A stretch of DNA of 38,568 nt from Clostridiales bacterium (GCA_015069605.1 SVII01000013.1:1-38568), one strand, 5' to 3'. Positions 15,734 through 24,708 are shown, counted from the first letter of the stretch. A program made the numbers and translations. The notes: generated by a model not told the origin, from the letters alone.

Positions 15734-17500
15734 ATGGCGAAAGTAAATATTAAAATTGAAGGTATTCCTTTTGAAGTAGAAGCCGGCTTGACAATTTTGG
15801 AAGCAGCGAAAGCATGCGGTTTTGAAATCCCCTCCCTTTGCGCTTTTAATCACGGCGAATGTTCCAAGGGTTCGTGCCGTGTGTGCTTGGTAGAAGCTAC
15901 GGGCGCGAGAGGTTTGGTTGCATCCTGCGTATATCCCGTTGCGGAAGGCATGGAAATCACGATTTCTTCCCCCAAAGCAACAGCAGCAAGAAGAACTTCC
16001 GTAGAACTTCTTCTTTCTAACCACAATAAAAATTGCCAACAATGCGAAAAGAACGGCAAGTGTGAATTATTGCACGTAGCTAAGGTCACGGGCGCGCGCG
16101 ATAATATGTATCAGGGCGAACAAACACCTGTTACTGTGGATAAACTTACCCCTTCTATCGTGAGAGATACGTCCAAATGTATCCTTTGCGGTAGATGCGT
16201 GGAAAGATGTAAAAATGCGCACGGACTTGGTATTCTCGGTTTTGAAAAACGTGGCTTCAATACCATCGTTGCTCCTGCGGAAAATAGAAGTTTTGGAAAA
16301 TCCCCTTGTATTTTCTGTGGTCAATGCGTCAGCGTTTGCCCTACGGGCGCGTTGATGGAAGTTTCCGAAATCGATAAAGTGGACGCGGCTATGAAAGCAG
16401 GTAAGTACGTCGTTGTACAAACTGCTCCTGCTGTTAGAGCGGCTTTGGGTGAAGAATTTGATATGCCCATCGGCACGCTTGTAACAGGTAAAATGGTTGC
16501 GGCATTGAAACGTCTTGGGTTTAAGAAAGTGTTCGACACCAACTTTGCGGCAGACCTTACGATTATGGAAGAAGCTACGGAATTATTAGACCGTATGCAA
16601 AACGGCGGCAAGTTGCCTATGATCACTTCTTGTTCGCCTGGTTGGGTCAATTATGCGGAATATAACTACGGTGATCTTCTCCCCCACGTTTCTTCCTGCA
16701 AATCCCCCCACCAAATGTTCGGTGCGATTTTAAAGAGCTACTATTGTGAAAAGAACGGCATTGACCCCAAAGATATGTACGTGGTTTCCATTATGCCTTG
16801 TACGGGTAAAAAAGCGGAAAAGGAAAGACCTGAACTTTCCGTAAACGGTCTTAAAGACGTTGACGCTGTTTTGACGACGAGAGAACTCGCAAAATTGATC
16901 AAGCGTTCGGGTATCAATTTCACAAAACTTCCCGATGCGGAATTTGATAACGATATCGTTGGCGAATACACGGGTGCATGCGTTATCTTCGGTGCGACGG
17001 GCGGCGTTATGGAAGCGGCGCTTCGTACGGCGGCATTTAAGCTCACTGGGGAAGAGCTTGCGAAAGTGGAATTGACGGAAGTTCGTGGCTTTGATGGTAT
17101 TAAATCTGCTACTTATACGATTGCAGGCAAAGAAATTAAAGTTGCCGTTGCACACGGTATGAAATACGCGAAAGTGCTTCTTGACCAAATCAGAGAAGGC
17201 AAGAGCGAATATCATTTCATCGAAATCATGGGTTGTCCCGGCGGTTGCATCGCAGGTGGCGGTCAGCCTTACGTAAAACCTTGTTTCTTGCCCAACGAAG
17301 ACGCGGATATTTTGGATACCTACAAGGCAAAGCGAGCTGCGGCATTGTATCGCGAAGATGAATCGAAGGCTTTGCGCGCTTCGCATAAGAACCCTCAAAT
17401 TATTGAATTGTATGAGAAATTCCTGGGTGAACCTAATTCGCATAGGGCGCATGAATTGTTGCATACGACTTATGCGACAAAAGAAAAATACAGCGATTGA
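15734..17500 (+). CDS. hydA: [FeFe]-hydrogenase catalytic subunit, group A3-like (HydA/HndD)
   Basis: A 588-residue catalytic subunit. In order: N-terminal [2Fe-2S] domain (CSKGSCRVC), His/Cys [4Fe-4S] site (HNKNCQQCEKNGKC), two [4Fe-4S] motifs (CILCGRC, CIFCGQC), then the H-cluster domain with L1 TSCSPGW, L2 MPCTGKKAE and L3 EIMGCPGGCIAGGGQP, which supply the four H-cluster cysteines, and a C-terminal small-subunit-like tail. The TSCSPGW form and the nuoE-nuoF partners indicate the NAD/ferredoxin-dependent bifurcating group. L3 has MGC where many enzymes have MAC. GGAGGTG precedes the start. Maturases (HydE, HydF, HydG) are not in this window. A terminator follows. Confidence 0.96.
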   Translation: MAKVNIKIEGIPFEVEAGLTILEAAKACGFEIPSLCAFNHGECSKGSCRVCLVEATGARGLVASCVYPVAEGMEITISSPKATAARRTSVELLLSNHNKNCQQCEKNGKCELLHVAKVTGARDNMYQGEQTPVTVDKLTPSIVRDTSKCILCGRCVERCKNAHGLGILGFEKRGFNTIVAPAENRSFGKSPCIFCGQCVSVCPTGALMEVSEIDKVDAAMKAGKYVVVQTAPAVRAALGEEFDMPIGTLVTGKMVAALKRLGFKKVFDTNFAADLTIMEEATELLDRMQNGGKLPMITSCSPGWVNYAEYNYGDLLPHVSSCKSPHQMFGAILKSYYCEKNGIDPKDMYVVSIMPCTGKKAEKERPELSVNGLKDVDAVLTTRELAKLIKRSGINFTKLPDAEFDNDIVGEYTGACVIFGATGGVMEAALRTAAFKLTGEELAKVELTEVRGFDGIKSATYTIAGKEIKVAVAHGMKYAKVLLDQIREGKSEYHFIEIMGCPGGCIAGGGQPYVKPCFLPNEDADILDTYKAKRAAALYREDESKALRASHKNPQIIELYEKFLGEPNSHRAHELLHTTYATKEKYSD

Positions 17501-17532
17501 TTGTAGATTATTGGCAATATCGTAAATACGCA

Positions 17533-17564
17533 AAAACCTCTTCTTTTACGAAGAGGTTTTCTTT
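17533..17564. terminator. Bidirectional terminator between hydA and spoVAD
   Basis: AAAACCTCTTC (17533-17543) pairs with GAAGAGGTTTT (17550-17560), with T or A runs on both sides; it serves the convergent hydA and spoVAD genes. Confidence 0.9.
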
Positions 17565-18575
17565 TTATTCTACGTTTTCTATAGCAACTGCATGAGCAAT
17601 TCCAGGAATACTCTCCCCTTGTCCGCTCGAAACCGTCGATAAAAGTGCGCCCGTTGCCACAAAAAGCACTTTGTTGAGCTCTCGTTTTTTTAATTTGTCC
17701 ATGATATAAGAATTGAAAACGACTGCGCTGCAACCTGCGCCGCTACCGCCTTGAAATTCCTTTTCAATGACTTTATAAATAATTTCGCCGCAATCCACGT
17801 GATTGCCTGTAATATCCACTCCCTTTTCCCACGTGAGATCTTTTAAAATACGGCTGCCCAAAGCTCCCAAATCCCCCGTGACAATCAGATCGTAATAATC
17901 AGCGTTTCTGCCCGTATCTTTTAGATGTTGCAAAATCCCAAGGGATGTACTAGGACTCATTGCGGCACCCATATTATTTACGTCCGTAATGCCATAATCT
18001 ACGACTTTCCCAAACGTTGCCGACGTGATTGCAGGCGCATTTTTTAAATCATTATCCCCACCCATGTCCGCGATTAGCGCACCACCTGCGCCCGTGACCG
18101 TCCATTGGGCTTGCGGCGGACGAGTGTTTCCTAGTTCCAAAGGATAACGGTATTGTCGTTCTGCAGAAGAAAAATGACTGCCCGTTGCCGCGATAATTTT
18201 TTTATAATATCCTGCGTTGACAAACGCCGCCGCAATCGCCAAACTTTCCGCCATAGTGGAACACGCTCCGTACACACCCAAAAAGGGAAAATCGTAATCG
18301 CGCGCCGCAAAAGATGCGGAAATAATTTGATTAAGCAAATCACCTGAAATGAGTAAATCCACGTCCTTTTCTTCCAAGCGTGCGTTTTGGATTGCTTGTG
18401 AGATTGCATAGGAAAGCATTTTACATTCCGCCTTTTCGTACGTACTTTCCCCAAACATATCGTCAGTTAGCGCTTTATCGACGTATTTACCGACAACTCC
18501 TGCGCATTCTTTCGGCCCTGCAATCGTTCCCGTTGCCACAATTCTCGGTTTGTTTTTAAAAAAGATTGTTTGCAT
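17565..18575 (-). CDS. spoVAD: Stage V sporulation protein AD (SpoVAD)
   Basis: A 336-residue thiolase-fold protein with the family segments ATGTIAGPKE, GVYGACSTMAES, ATGSHFSSAERQYR and GAGCSA. SpoVAD sits on the spore inner membrane and binds dipicolinic acid. The cysteine in GACST is at the thiolase active-site position but the protein is not thought to be a thiolase. The ATG at 18575 is preceded by GAGGGG at a good distance; a 14-residue longer frame has no such site. It is 16 bases behind spoVAC and shares its transcript. spoVAE does not follow directly. Confidence 0.95.
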   Translation of the reverse strand: MQTIFFKNKPRIVATGTIAGPKECAGVVGKYVDKALTDDMFGESTYEKAECKMLSYAISQAIQNARLEEKDVDLLISGDLLNQIISASFAARDYDFPFLGVYGACSTMAESLAIAAAFVNAGYYKKIIAATGSHFSSAERQYRYPLELGNTRPPQAQWTVTGAGGALIADMGGDNDLKNAPAITSATFGKVVDYGITDVNNMGAAMSPSTSLGILQHLKDTGRNADYYDLIVTGDLGALGSRILKDLTWEKGVDITGNHVDCGEIIYKVIEKEFQGGSGAGCSAVVFNSYIMDKLKKRELNKVLFVATGALLSTVSSGQGESIPGIAHAVAIENVE

Positions 18576-18591
18576 CTCTTTCCCCTCGCGT

Positions 18592-19044
18592 TTATAAAAA
18601 CAAATAAATAATCCCAACGATTGTGCCTGCTAACACACCGTAAACGATAATTGGGCCTGCAACAATGAACATTTTTGCCGCCAAACCGTACACAAGCCCT
18701 TCCGTTTTAAATTCAATCGCAGGCGAGGCAACGCTGTTGGCAAACCCCGTAATGGGTACAATCGAACCCGCGCCTGCATTCCTACCAATTCGGTCGTAAA
18801 CACCAAAACCTGTCAATAGCGTGCCTAAAAAAATTAAAATCACGCTGACTGTTCCTGCAAGCTCGTCACCGCTCAATCCTGCCACCTCTTCTAACATAAT
18901 TCGTAAAAACTGCCCGATAACACAAATGAAACCGCCTACGATAAACGCTCGAAAACAGTTTTTAAAATGTTGCGTCGGTGGATCAAACGAATTGACGTAC
19001 GCTATATAATTCTTATTGTAATTCTCTCTATTTTTACCCGTCAT
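18592..19044 (-). CDS. spoVAC: Stage V sporulation protein AC (SpoVAC)
   Basis: A 150-residue membrane protein with an N-terminal soluble stretch (YNKNYIAYVNSFDPPTQ) and about four hydrophobic segments containing FIVGGFICVIGQ and GAGSIVPITGFANSVASPAIEFK, strong SpoVAC signatures. In Bacillus SpoVAC acts as a mechanosensitive channel in spore germination. The ATG at 19044 is chosen because GGGGGCAGGT lies just upstream; a frame 13 codons longer has no site. No clear sporulation promoter could be fixed in the 140 bases upstream, although one is expected. Confidence 0.95.
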   Translation of the reverse strand: MTGKNRENYNKNYIAYVNSFDPPTQHFKNCFRAFIVGGFICVIGQFLRIMLEEVAGLSGDELAGTVSVILIFLGTLLTGFGVYDRIGRNAGAGSIVPITGFANSVASPAIEFKTEGLVYGLAAKMFIVAGPIIVYGVLAGTIVGIIYLFL

Positions 19045-19184
19045 CGCGTACCTGCCCCCTTCTTTTTGTATTTTCAATCCCACACGGAAAGCACGTTTCC
19101 CTTTCTTCCCGCGTTCGTATTTCCGTTTCGTACACTTTGATTTTTTCCATAGGAACAGTTTGCGAATATTCTCGTTTTTTATAC

Positions 19185-19222
19185 AAAAAAAACTGCCCTT
19201 CCGTTTTGGGAAGAACAGTTTT
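19185..19222 (-). terminator. Terminator of the mrnC-recR operon
   Basis: AAACTG-CCTTCC pairs with GGAAG-CAGTTT (about 19189-19221) with a small bulge; on the minus strand it is followed by eight T. Confidence 0.85.
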
Positions 19223-19241
19223 TAATAACAACCTTATTATT

Positions 19242-19835
19242 TTACATTTTATTGCGTTCAACAAACGCGCGCGCCAATGTCACCTCGTCTGTGTATTCGA
19301 TTTCTGAACCGATAGGAATACCATGTGCCAAGCGCGTAACCGTAATATCGAACGGTTTGATGAGCTTTGCGATATACATTGCCGTTGCATCACCCGAAAC
19401 GTCGGGATTTGTTGCTACGATTACTTCTTTCACTTCACCGTCCTGCAAACGCGTCAACAGCTCTTTTATACGGATATCATTAGGCCCAACCCCTGCAAGC
19501 GGATCAATTACGCCATGTAAAACGTGATAAACACCCTTAAATTCACGTAATTTTTCAATCGCCGCCACGTCTTTAGGTTCTTTAACAACACAAATGGAAC
19601 TTCTGTCCCGATCACGACAAATCGCGCAGGTTTCTTCCTCCGTGAAATTGCCGCAAACGCGACAGTATTTTACTTTTTTCTTGACGCCTAAAATCGCCTC
19701 AGCAAATTCGCGAGCTTCCTTTTCGGGCATATCGATAATTTTATAGGCGTATCTTTGCGCCGTTTTTTTTCCTACGCCGGGGAGTTTAGAAAACTCATTA
19801 ATTAACCGACCGATAGGTTCGATAAAAATTTCCAT
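19242..19835 (-). CDS. recR: Recombination mediator RecR
   Basis: A 197-residue protein with N-terminal HhH region ([18 protein letters not shown]), four-cysteine zinc finger (CRVCGNF, CAICRD) at about 57-72, a Toprim domain ([29 protein letters not shown]) and C-terminal [20 protein letters not shown]. It works with RecF/RecO to load RecA on gapped DNA. Length is as expected. It follows ybaB by three bases, the common dnaX-ybaB-recR order, and ends at a terminator. Confidence 0.97.
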   Translation of the reverse strand: MEIFIEPIGRLINEFSKLPGVGKKTAQRYAYKIIDMPEKEAREFAEAILGVKKKVKYCRVCGNFTEEETCAICRDRDRSSICVVKEPKDVAAIEKLREFKGVYHVLHGVIDPLAGVGPNDIRIKELLTRLQDGEVKEVIVATNPDVSGDATAMYIAKLIKPFDITVTRLAHGIPIGSEIEYTDEVTLARAFVERNKM

Positions 19836-19838
19836 GGA

Positions 19839-20171
19839 TTAAATCATTCCCCCAAGCGCGCCCATGTCGCCGTATTTGCCCATTTTTTCCTCGTAAACTT
19901 TGTCTGCTTTTGCATAGCCGTCGTTGATCGCAGCCATAATCAAGTCTTCCAACATTTCCACATCCGTGGGGTCTACGATGCTTTCATCAAGTTCGATACC
20001 GTTAATGATTTTTTTCGCATTCATATACACAACAACCGCTTCACTTGCCGCCGTGCCTACGATTTCCCAATCGTCCAAAAGTTCCGCGGTTTTCTCCATT
20101 TCTTCCTGCATTTTTTGCGCTTGACGCATCAAGTTTTGCATATTGTTGTTTCCGCCTTTAAATCCTGCCAT
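19839..20171 (-). CDS. ybaB: YbaB/EbfC nucleoid-associated protein
   Basis: A 110-residue protein. The N-terminal helix has the family pattern NLMRQAQKMQEEMEK, followed by a small beta core and a C-terminal helix (LEDLIMAAINDGYAKAD). YbaB family proteins bind DNA as dimers. The start at 20171 has GGAGG at about ten bases. It sits between dnaX and recR, its usual neighbours. Confidence 0.94.
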   Translation of the reverse strand: MAGFKGGNNNMQNLMRQAQKMQEEMEKTAELLDDWEIVGTAASEAVVVYMNAKKIINGIELDESIVDPTDVEMLEDLIMAAINDGYAKADKVYEEKMGKYGDMGALGGMI

Positions 20172-20215
20172 AAGTATTTTTCCTCCGAAATTATATATTA
20201 TGATTTTTTATTATC

Positions 20216-22003
20216 TTATTTTACGTCCACTTTAATACCGCCGAACGTTTCTTTGATTTCATTCAGCTGCTTATTAAAAACGTCCGCTTGTTTTCCACGA
20301 ATACGGATATCATATCCACCGACCTCAATGCCCATTCCTTCAAACGCTTGCTTGATGAGCGCCGCGTGATCTTCTTTATTCAATGAGCGGTAAATCGTGT
20401 CGCTGGTTGTGTATAACACAAACGTTTCGCCCTCATATTCGCTGTCTAGATCCATACAAAGCGTCAATAATACACCGCTTCTTGCAATCTTTCTAATGCT
20501 GCGCAAAAATGCACCAAACGTCGCTTTCGCATCTCCTCGCGCCGCTGGCTTGATAACGCGGGGCACAGGCTTTTCGTTCGTAGATTGTACGTGAGGCGTT
20601 GGTTCTATTTTAGGTTCTTCTTTTGAAGCAAATCCCGTATCAAAATACACGTTTCCGCCCGTTTCACTCTCGTCAGGCGGAGCGTCCAAAGCGGGTGGAA
20701 CTTCGTCCTCGTAAACAGGTTCTTCCACCTTCGCAATCGGCTGTGCTTTTACGGGCTGTTTCACGGCTTGTTTGATAGGCGTTTCTAACGTAGGCGTTGC
20801 ATTTGCAGTCGCGTTCGACTCGTACATACCCCCTGCATTTGCCACAACAACGCCGTTTTCGAGTCTTTTTTCCAACTCGGAAATACGGGCAATCAAGGAC
20901 TCGATATCATAGTCCGCTTGCGGCATACTTGCTTTCATCACCGCCGTTTCAAAAAGGATACGCGGTGATGCGGAATATTTCAAATCCGCCTCTACGTTTG
21001 CAAAAATTTCCGTCACGCGAAGAAGTCTATGACCGTCCGTAGCTTTGGCTACGCCAGCCACCATTTTATACATTTCATCGGGAAACGCCAAAATTGTTTG
21101 ACCGTCGCGGCAGGTTTTCGCCACCGCGCACGCATTGAGAAAATTCATAACGTCTTTCAACAACATTCCAACACTTTTGCCTGCGGATAAAAAGGTTTCC
21201 GCTTTTTCAAACGCCGCGCCTGCGTCGCTTGTCAAAACTGCATGGCAAAGTTTTGCGACTTCCGCAAAATCCGCATTGCCAAGCACCGTATTTACGTCGG
21301 CATATGTTAATTTTCCGCTCGTGTACGATGCGCAAGTGTCCGCAATCGAGAGCATATCTCGAACGCTCCCCGCGCCTGCGCGCGCAATCGCGGCAATCGC
21401 TTCGTCGTCGTATTTTTTTCCGATTTGATCGAACACGAAACGGAGTCTGTTTTCCAAATCTGCCTGCGGAATCAATTTAAAATCAAAACGCATACAACGC
21501 GATAAAATAGTCGCGGGGATTTTTTGCGATTCCGTTGTCGCCAACACGAACACCGCGTGCGCGGGCGGTTCTTCCAACGTCTTTAACAGTGCGTTGAACG
21601 CCCCAGGAGAAAGCATATGCGCTTCGTCGATAATATATACTTTGTATCTACCCGCTACGGGGGGATATTGCACTTTTTCGCGCAAATCACGCATCTCATC
21701 CACGCCGTTGTTGGACGCCGCGTCGATTTCTGTAATATCCAAGTTGGACGGATCTTTGAGCGCCTTACACGTAGCGCATTTTCCACAAGGAGAACCGTCC
21801 ACGGGGCTTTCGCAGTTGATTGCCGCCGCTAAAATTTTAGCGATACTCGTTTTACCCGTTCCGCGAGGGCCGCAGAAAAGGTACGCGTGACCAATCCTGT
21901 CCGTATCAATCTGATTTTTCAATACCGTAACGATATGTTCTTGCCGAACGACGTCGTTCAACGTCGAAGGGCGAAACATGCGATATAATGCCAAATACGC
22001 CAT
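20216..22003 (-). CDS. dnaX: DNA polymerase III subunits gamma/tau
   Basis: A 595-residue clamp-loader ATPase. It starts YLALYRMFRPSTLNDVV, with Walker A GPRGTGKTS near 46, zinc-finger cysteines (CESP...CGKCATC), Walker B/DExx IIDEAHML, sensor 1 TTESQKIPATILSRC, then the clamp-loader domain III, a Pro/Glu-rich linker (about 395-490) and a C-terminal tau-like domain. It loads the beta clamp. The start at 22003 has GAGGAGG upstream. No internal slippery heptamer for a gamma form was identified, though it was not searched exhaustively. It lies 14 bases after sigH. Confidence 0.97.
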   Translation of the reverse strand: MAYLALYRMFRPSTLNDVVRQEHIVTVLKNQIDTDRIGHAYLFCGPRGTGKTSIAKILAAAINCESPVDGSPCGKCATCKALKDPSNLDITEIDAASNNGVDEMRDLREKVQYPPVAGRYKVYIIDEAHMLSPGAFNALLKTLEEPPAHAVFVLATTESQKIPATILSRCMRFDFKLIPQADLENRLRFVFDQIGKKYDDEAIAAIARAGAGSVRDMLSIADTCASYTSGKLTYADVNTVLGNADFAEVAKLCHAVLTSDAGAAFEKAETFLSAGKSVGMLLKDVMNFLNACAVAKTCRDGQTILAFPDEMYKMVAGVAKATDGHRLLRVTEIFANVEADLKYSASPRILFETAVMKASMPQADYDIESLIARISELEKRLENGVVVANAGGMYESNATANATPTLETPIKQAVKQPVKAQPIAKVEEPVYEDEVPPALDAPPDESETGGNVYFDTGFASKEEPKIEPTPHVQSTNEKPVPRVIKPAARGDAKATFGAFLRSIRKIARSGVLLTLCMDLDSEYEGETFVLYTTSDTIYRSLNKEDHAALIKQAFEGMGIEVGGYDIRIRGKQADVFNKQLNEIKETFGGIKVDVK

Positions 22004-22017
22004 CTTTTCCTCCTCGC

Positions 22018-22590
22018 TTAACGTTTTAATACTTGTTGTAATTTTTTCTTACTGCGTTGGATTGCATTGTCCACGCTTTTGGGCGTTTTCCCTGTCGCCT
22101 CGCAGATCTCGGCGCAGGTCATACCATCCATGTACATCGTTGCAATTTTAAATTCAAAATCGGAAAGAACACGACTCATAGTTTGTTTAAACTCTCGTCT
22201 ATCGTCGCTTAAAATAAGCACGTCTTCGGGGCTTAATCCTGAAAATACCCATTCTTCGTCCAGTGGCAATACCCCGCCCTCCGTCGGGCTGTTCTTCCGC
22301 GCCGAAGTTTTGACTGCATCCACGATACGGCGATACACGCAAAGATAGGCAAAATTTTTAAAACTTCTACCGTCCTCTTTCTTTTTGTAATCCCCGATCG
22401 CATGATATAAACCGATCATGCCTTCCTGAATCAAATCTTCCGTTTCTCCGCCCACAAGGAAAAATCCACGCGCAATACCGCGCACAAGCCCTGCATGCTT
22501 TAACAGCAGTTCTTCCGTGGCTTGCTTGTCCCCATTTTGCGAGAGCTCTACAAGCTCCTCGTCCGATTTTTTCAGGTTGATTTCCGCCAT
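22018..22590 (-). CDS. sigH: RNA polymerase sigma factor, SigH (Spo0H) type
   Basis: A 190-residue sigma-70 family protein with region 2 (LIQEGMIGLYHAIGDY, FKNFAYLCVYRRIVDAVKT) and region 4 HTH (GMTCAEICEATGKTPKSVDNAIQRSKKKL), with no regions 1 or 3. Its size and the upstream order mrnC-rlmB match sigH of Bacillus and Clostridium, the transition-state sigma factor that starts sporulation. The product is expected to activate early sporulation genes; those with candidate later promoters nearby (cwlD, spoVAE) are further down the cascade. AAGGA precedes the start at 22590. It is not an ECF factor by its region 2 sequence. Confidence 0.88.
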   Translation of the reverse strand: MAEINLKKSDEELVELSQNGDKQATEELLLKHAGLVRGIARGFFLVGGETEDLIQEGMIGLYHAIGDYKKKEDGRSFKNFAYLCVYRRIVDAVKTSARKNSPTEGGVLPLDEEWVFSGLSPEDVLILSDDRREFKQTMSRVLSDFEFKIATMYMDGMTCAEICEATGKTPKSVDNAIQRSKKKLQQVLKR

Positions 22591-22617
22591 ATTTTTCCTT
22601 TTCTTGAACGCTTGATT

Positions 22618-23334
22618 TTATAATCTATTGCGTACAACTTCGTACGCCGCAATCCCCAAAGCAACTGATGCGTTGAGGGAGTTTACTTTCCCCTGCAAGG
22701 GAATGGACAAAATTTTATCGCATTTTTCTTTCGTCAAACGTTTTACGCCGCTATCCTCGCCGCCGACGATTAGCGCTACGTTACCCAAAAAGTTTTCACG
22801 ATAAATATCCTCGCCGCCTGCTTCCAAAGCGTACACCCAATAACCTTCTTTTTGCAACTTTTCCACTGCTTGATTTAAGTTGGGAACTTTTGCGACCTTC
22901 ATATGTTCCGCCGCGCCTGCGGAAATACGGATTACGCTCTCCGTTACGGACGCACTACCCGATTTGGGAATAACGACACCGTCCGCGCCTGCACATTCTG
23001 CCACACGAATAATACTGCCGAGGTTATGCACGTCCTCGATTCCATCGCAAAGCACGATAAATCCGCCTTTTTCGCTTTTCTTTTCCGCGATCATATCGTC
23101 GAGATCGTAATATTCATAATCGGTAGTAAAAGCAATAACGCCTTGGTGACGGTGCGTTTCGCTCTCCTTATCCAACACTTGTTTATCGACGAATTGCACG
23201 CGGATATTCTTCCTACGCGCTTCCGCAAAAATCAAGCCAAGAGAGCCCTGCGCGCCTTTTTCCAACAAAATTTTATCGATGTTTTTTTCCGTTTTCAGCA
23301 GTTCAATAACCGCGTTTCTTCCTTCCGTTTTCAT
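22618..23334 (-). CDS. rlmB: 23S rRNA guanosine-2'-O-methyltransferase, RlmB/TrmH family
   Basis: A 238-residue SPOUT methyltransferase with N-terminal substrate-binding domain (EGRNAVIELLKTEKNIDKI) and the knotted domain motifs DGIEDVHNLGSIIRVAECAG, IVGGEDSGVKR and IPLQGKVNSLNASVALGIA. It methylates the 2'-hydroxyl of a 23S rRNA guanosine. The start at 23334 follows the mrnC stop by four bases with AGAGGAT as the ribosome site. TrmH tRNA methyltransferase is the alternative; the N-terminal domain and the mrnC neighbour favour RlmB. Confidence 0.92.
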   Translation of the reverse strand: MKTEGRNAVIELLKTEKNIDKILLEKGAQGSLGLIFAEARRKNIRVQFVDKQVLDKESETHRHQGVIAFTTDYEYYDLDDMIAEKKSEKGGFIVLCDGIEDVHNLGSIIRVAECAGADGVVIPKSGSASVTESVIRISAGAAEHMKVAKVPNLNQAVEKLQKEGYWVYALEAGGEDIYRENFLGNVALIVGGEDSGVKRLTKEKCDKILSIPLQGKVNSLNASVALGIAAYEVVRNRL

Positions 23335-23338
23335 AATA

Positions 23339-23788
23339 TTATCCTCTTCCGCAAGGGCGTAATGCCTTTACTTGTTCATGTTTTTCAAAGGTTTCGGGCG
23401 CACTTTGCGCTAATAATTCTTTAATCCTATCGTGATCGCCAACCAAATACAAAAAGCCGAGCACCGCTTCAAAACCCGTCGAACGATTGTATTCTCTTTG
23501 TGATGCACTTTTTGCTTTCGTGCCTTTTTTGGCATTTCTGCCACGACGAAAAATCGCTTCTTCCTCTTCCGTAAACAAAGGTTGCAATTTATCTAAAAAT
23601 TCGCTTTGGCCTTTGGCGGATACCACACGCGCGGCAACGTCTTGCAACTGTCCTACTTTACCAATCCCCGAAAGCGTCAATCTTTCGCGGACGTAAACCG
23701 AATACACCGCGTCCCCTACGAACGCCAACGTAACGGGACTAATCTGTGTTGCCTGTTGTCTGGTTAAAGGCTCTCTTTCCGTAAACAC
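23339..23788 (-). CDS. mrnC: Mini-ribonuclease 3
   Basis: A 149-residue RNase III-like domain without a double-stranded RNA-binding domain. The signatures LAFVGDAVYSVYVRE and FEAVLGFLYL carry the acidic residues that bind the catalytic metal. Mini-III matures 23S rRNA ends in Firmicutes. It starts with GTG at 23788, seven bases after GGAGG, and is the first gene of the operon that continues with rlmB, sigH, dnaX, ybaB and recR. The C-terminus is short and basic. Confidence 0.94.
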   Translation of the reverse strand: MFTEREPLTRQQATQISPVTLAFVGDAVYSVYVRERLTLSGIGKVGQLQDVAARVVSAKGQSEFLDKLQPLFTEEEEAIFRRGRNAKKGTKAKSASQREYNRSTGFEAVLGFLYLVGDHDRIKELLAQSAPETFEKHEQVKALRPCGRG

Positions 23789-23817
23789 TTTTTCGCCTCC
23801 GATAATCTTTACCTGAT

Positions 23818-23846
23818 ATTATATCATAATAGAGAGAAAATTTCAA
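23818..23846 (-). promoter_or_regulatory. Sigma-A promoter of the mrnC-recR operon
   Basis: Minus-strand TTGAAA (23841-23846), 17 bases, extended TGA-TATAAT (-10 at 23818-23823). Confidence 0.88.
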
Positions 23847-23875
23847 GCGATTATGCGTTATTTTTCTCTTTAGAG

Positions 23876-23908
23876 AAAAAATCCGCGTTATTGATGCGCG
23901 GATTTTTT
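23876..23908 (-). terminator. Terminator after cwlD
   Basis: AAAAAATCCGCG (23876-23887) pairs with CGCGGATTTTTT (23897-23908); symmetric A and T runs would allow either direction. It is 25 bases past the cwlD stop. Confidence 0.88.
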
Positions 23909-23932
23909 GCATTTTTTATGTTTATAGAAAAT

Positions 23933-24640
23933 TTACGTAGCCACGTCTGAAAGATACCTCATCACCCCTGCGGCGATTGTTTCTACTAAACGTTTTTGGC
24001 CAACGTTACTTGTCAACATATCCTCATCGGCGGCATTGGACAAAAAACCGCACTCGACAATCACGGAAGGGCGCGGCGTACATTCCAGCATAAAATATTG
24101 CCCAGCCGATGCCTTTCTACCCTTTGCGCCGTCCGATTTATACAAATTATTTAAATCTTCTTGTAAAATCTTTGCCAGCCGTTCACTTTTTTCATTGTCT
24201 TTATTATAAAAAACTTGCGCTCCACGAGAAGATTGCGCTGGATAATAATTTTGGTGAATGGATACAACAAGCATAGGATCGGTATTTTCTATAATCTCTT
24301 TCCGTTGTTGCATATCGCGCCGTTTAAATCCTTTAGTCGGCGTTCCATATAAGCCAGCTTCCGTTTTTCGAGTCAGTGTTACGTCAAACCCCATATCCGT
24401 CAAAACGTCTTTCAGTTGCAACGTAATCGAAAGATTAATATCACTTTCCTTTACTCCCGTGTTTTTCCCAACCACACCGCCGTCAATTCCGCCGTGACCT
24501 GCGTCTAAAACAATCCGCATCCCACCGTCGGAAAAGGAAGAAACGGGAAGCGGCGCGATTAACACACGAATACATAACGCCATCGCCGTCACAAAGGTAA
24601 CTATTACCGCCAAACACAATGCAAAAATAGATTTTTTCAT
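23933..24640 (-). CDS. cwlD: Germination-related N-acetylmuramoyl-L-alanine amidase CwlD
   Basis: A 235-residue protein with an N-terminal signal-anchor (residues about 5-29) and an Amidase_3 domain. Zinc ligands are visible in LDAGHGGIDGG, the following Glu (GVKESDINL) and SIHQNYY; the catalytic Glu is in VECGFLSN. CwlD removes peptide side chains so that muramic-delta-lactam can form in spore cortex, needed for germination. The single catalytic domain, length, sporulation context and a sigma-E-like promoter favour CwlD over a vegetative amidase. There is no Shine-Dalgarno site, and the start lies five bases after the -10 box, so the message may be leaderless. Confidence 0.88.
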   Translation of the reverse strand: MKKSIFALCLAVIVTFVTAMALCIRVLIAPLPVSSFSDGGMRIVLDAGHGGIDGGVVGKNTGVKESDINLSITLQLKDVLTDMGFDVTLTRKTEAGLYGTPTKGFKRRDMQQRKEIIENTDPMLVVSIHQNYYPAQSSRGAQVFYNKDNEKSERLAKILQEDLNNLYKSDGAKGRKASAGQYFMLECTPRPSVIVECGFLSNAADEDMLTSNVGQKRLVETIAAGVMRYLSDVAT

Positions 24641-24645
24641 GCTAT

Positions 24646-24674
24646 ATCTTATGCGCTTTTATAGTAGAATATAC
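24646..24674 (-). promoter_or_regulatory. Candidate sigma-E promoter of cwlD
   Basis: Minus-strand GTATATT (24668-24674), 14-base spacer, CATAAGAT (24646-24653), against the sigma-E pattern GHATATT-14-CATACAHT: full match in the -35, two differences in the -10. It matches the known mother-cell expression of cwlD in Bacillus. Confidence 0.58.
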
Positions 24675-24708
24675 CAATTCAACGCATACCTGCCTATCAC
24701 TTTTTTAA

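Noticed and set aside
19045-19184. Sporulation promoter for spoVAC
   Set aside because: Several partial matches to sigma-F, -G and -E patterns, none with both boxes and correct spacing.
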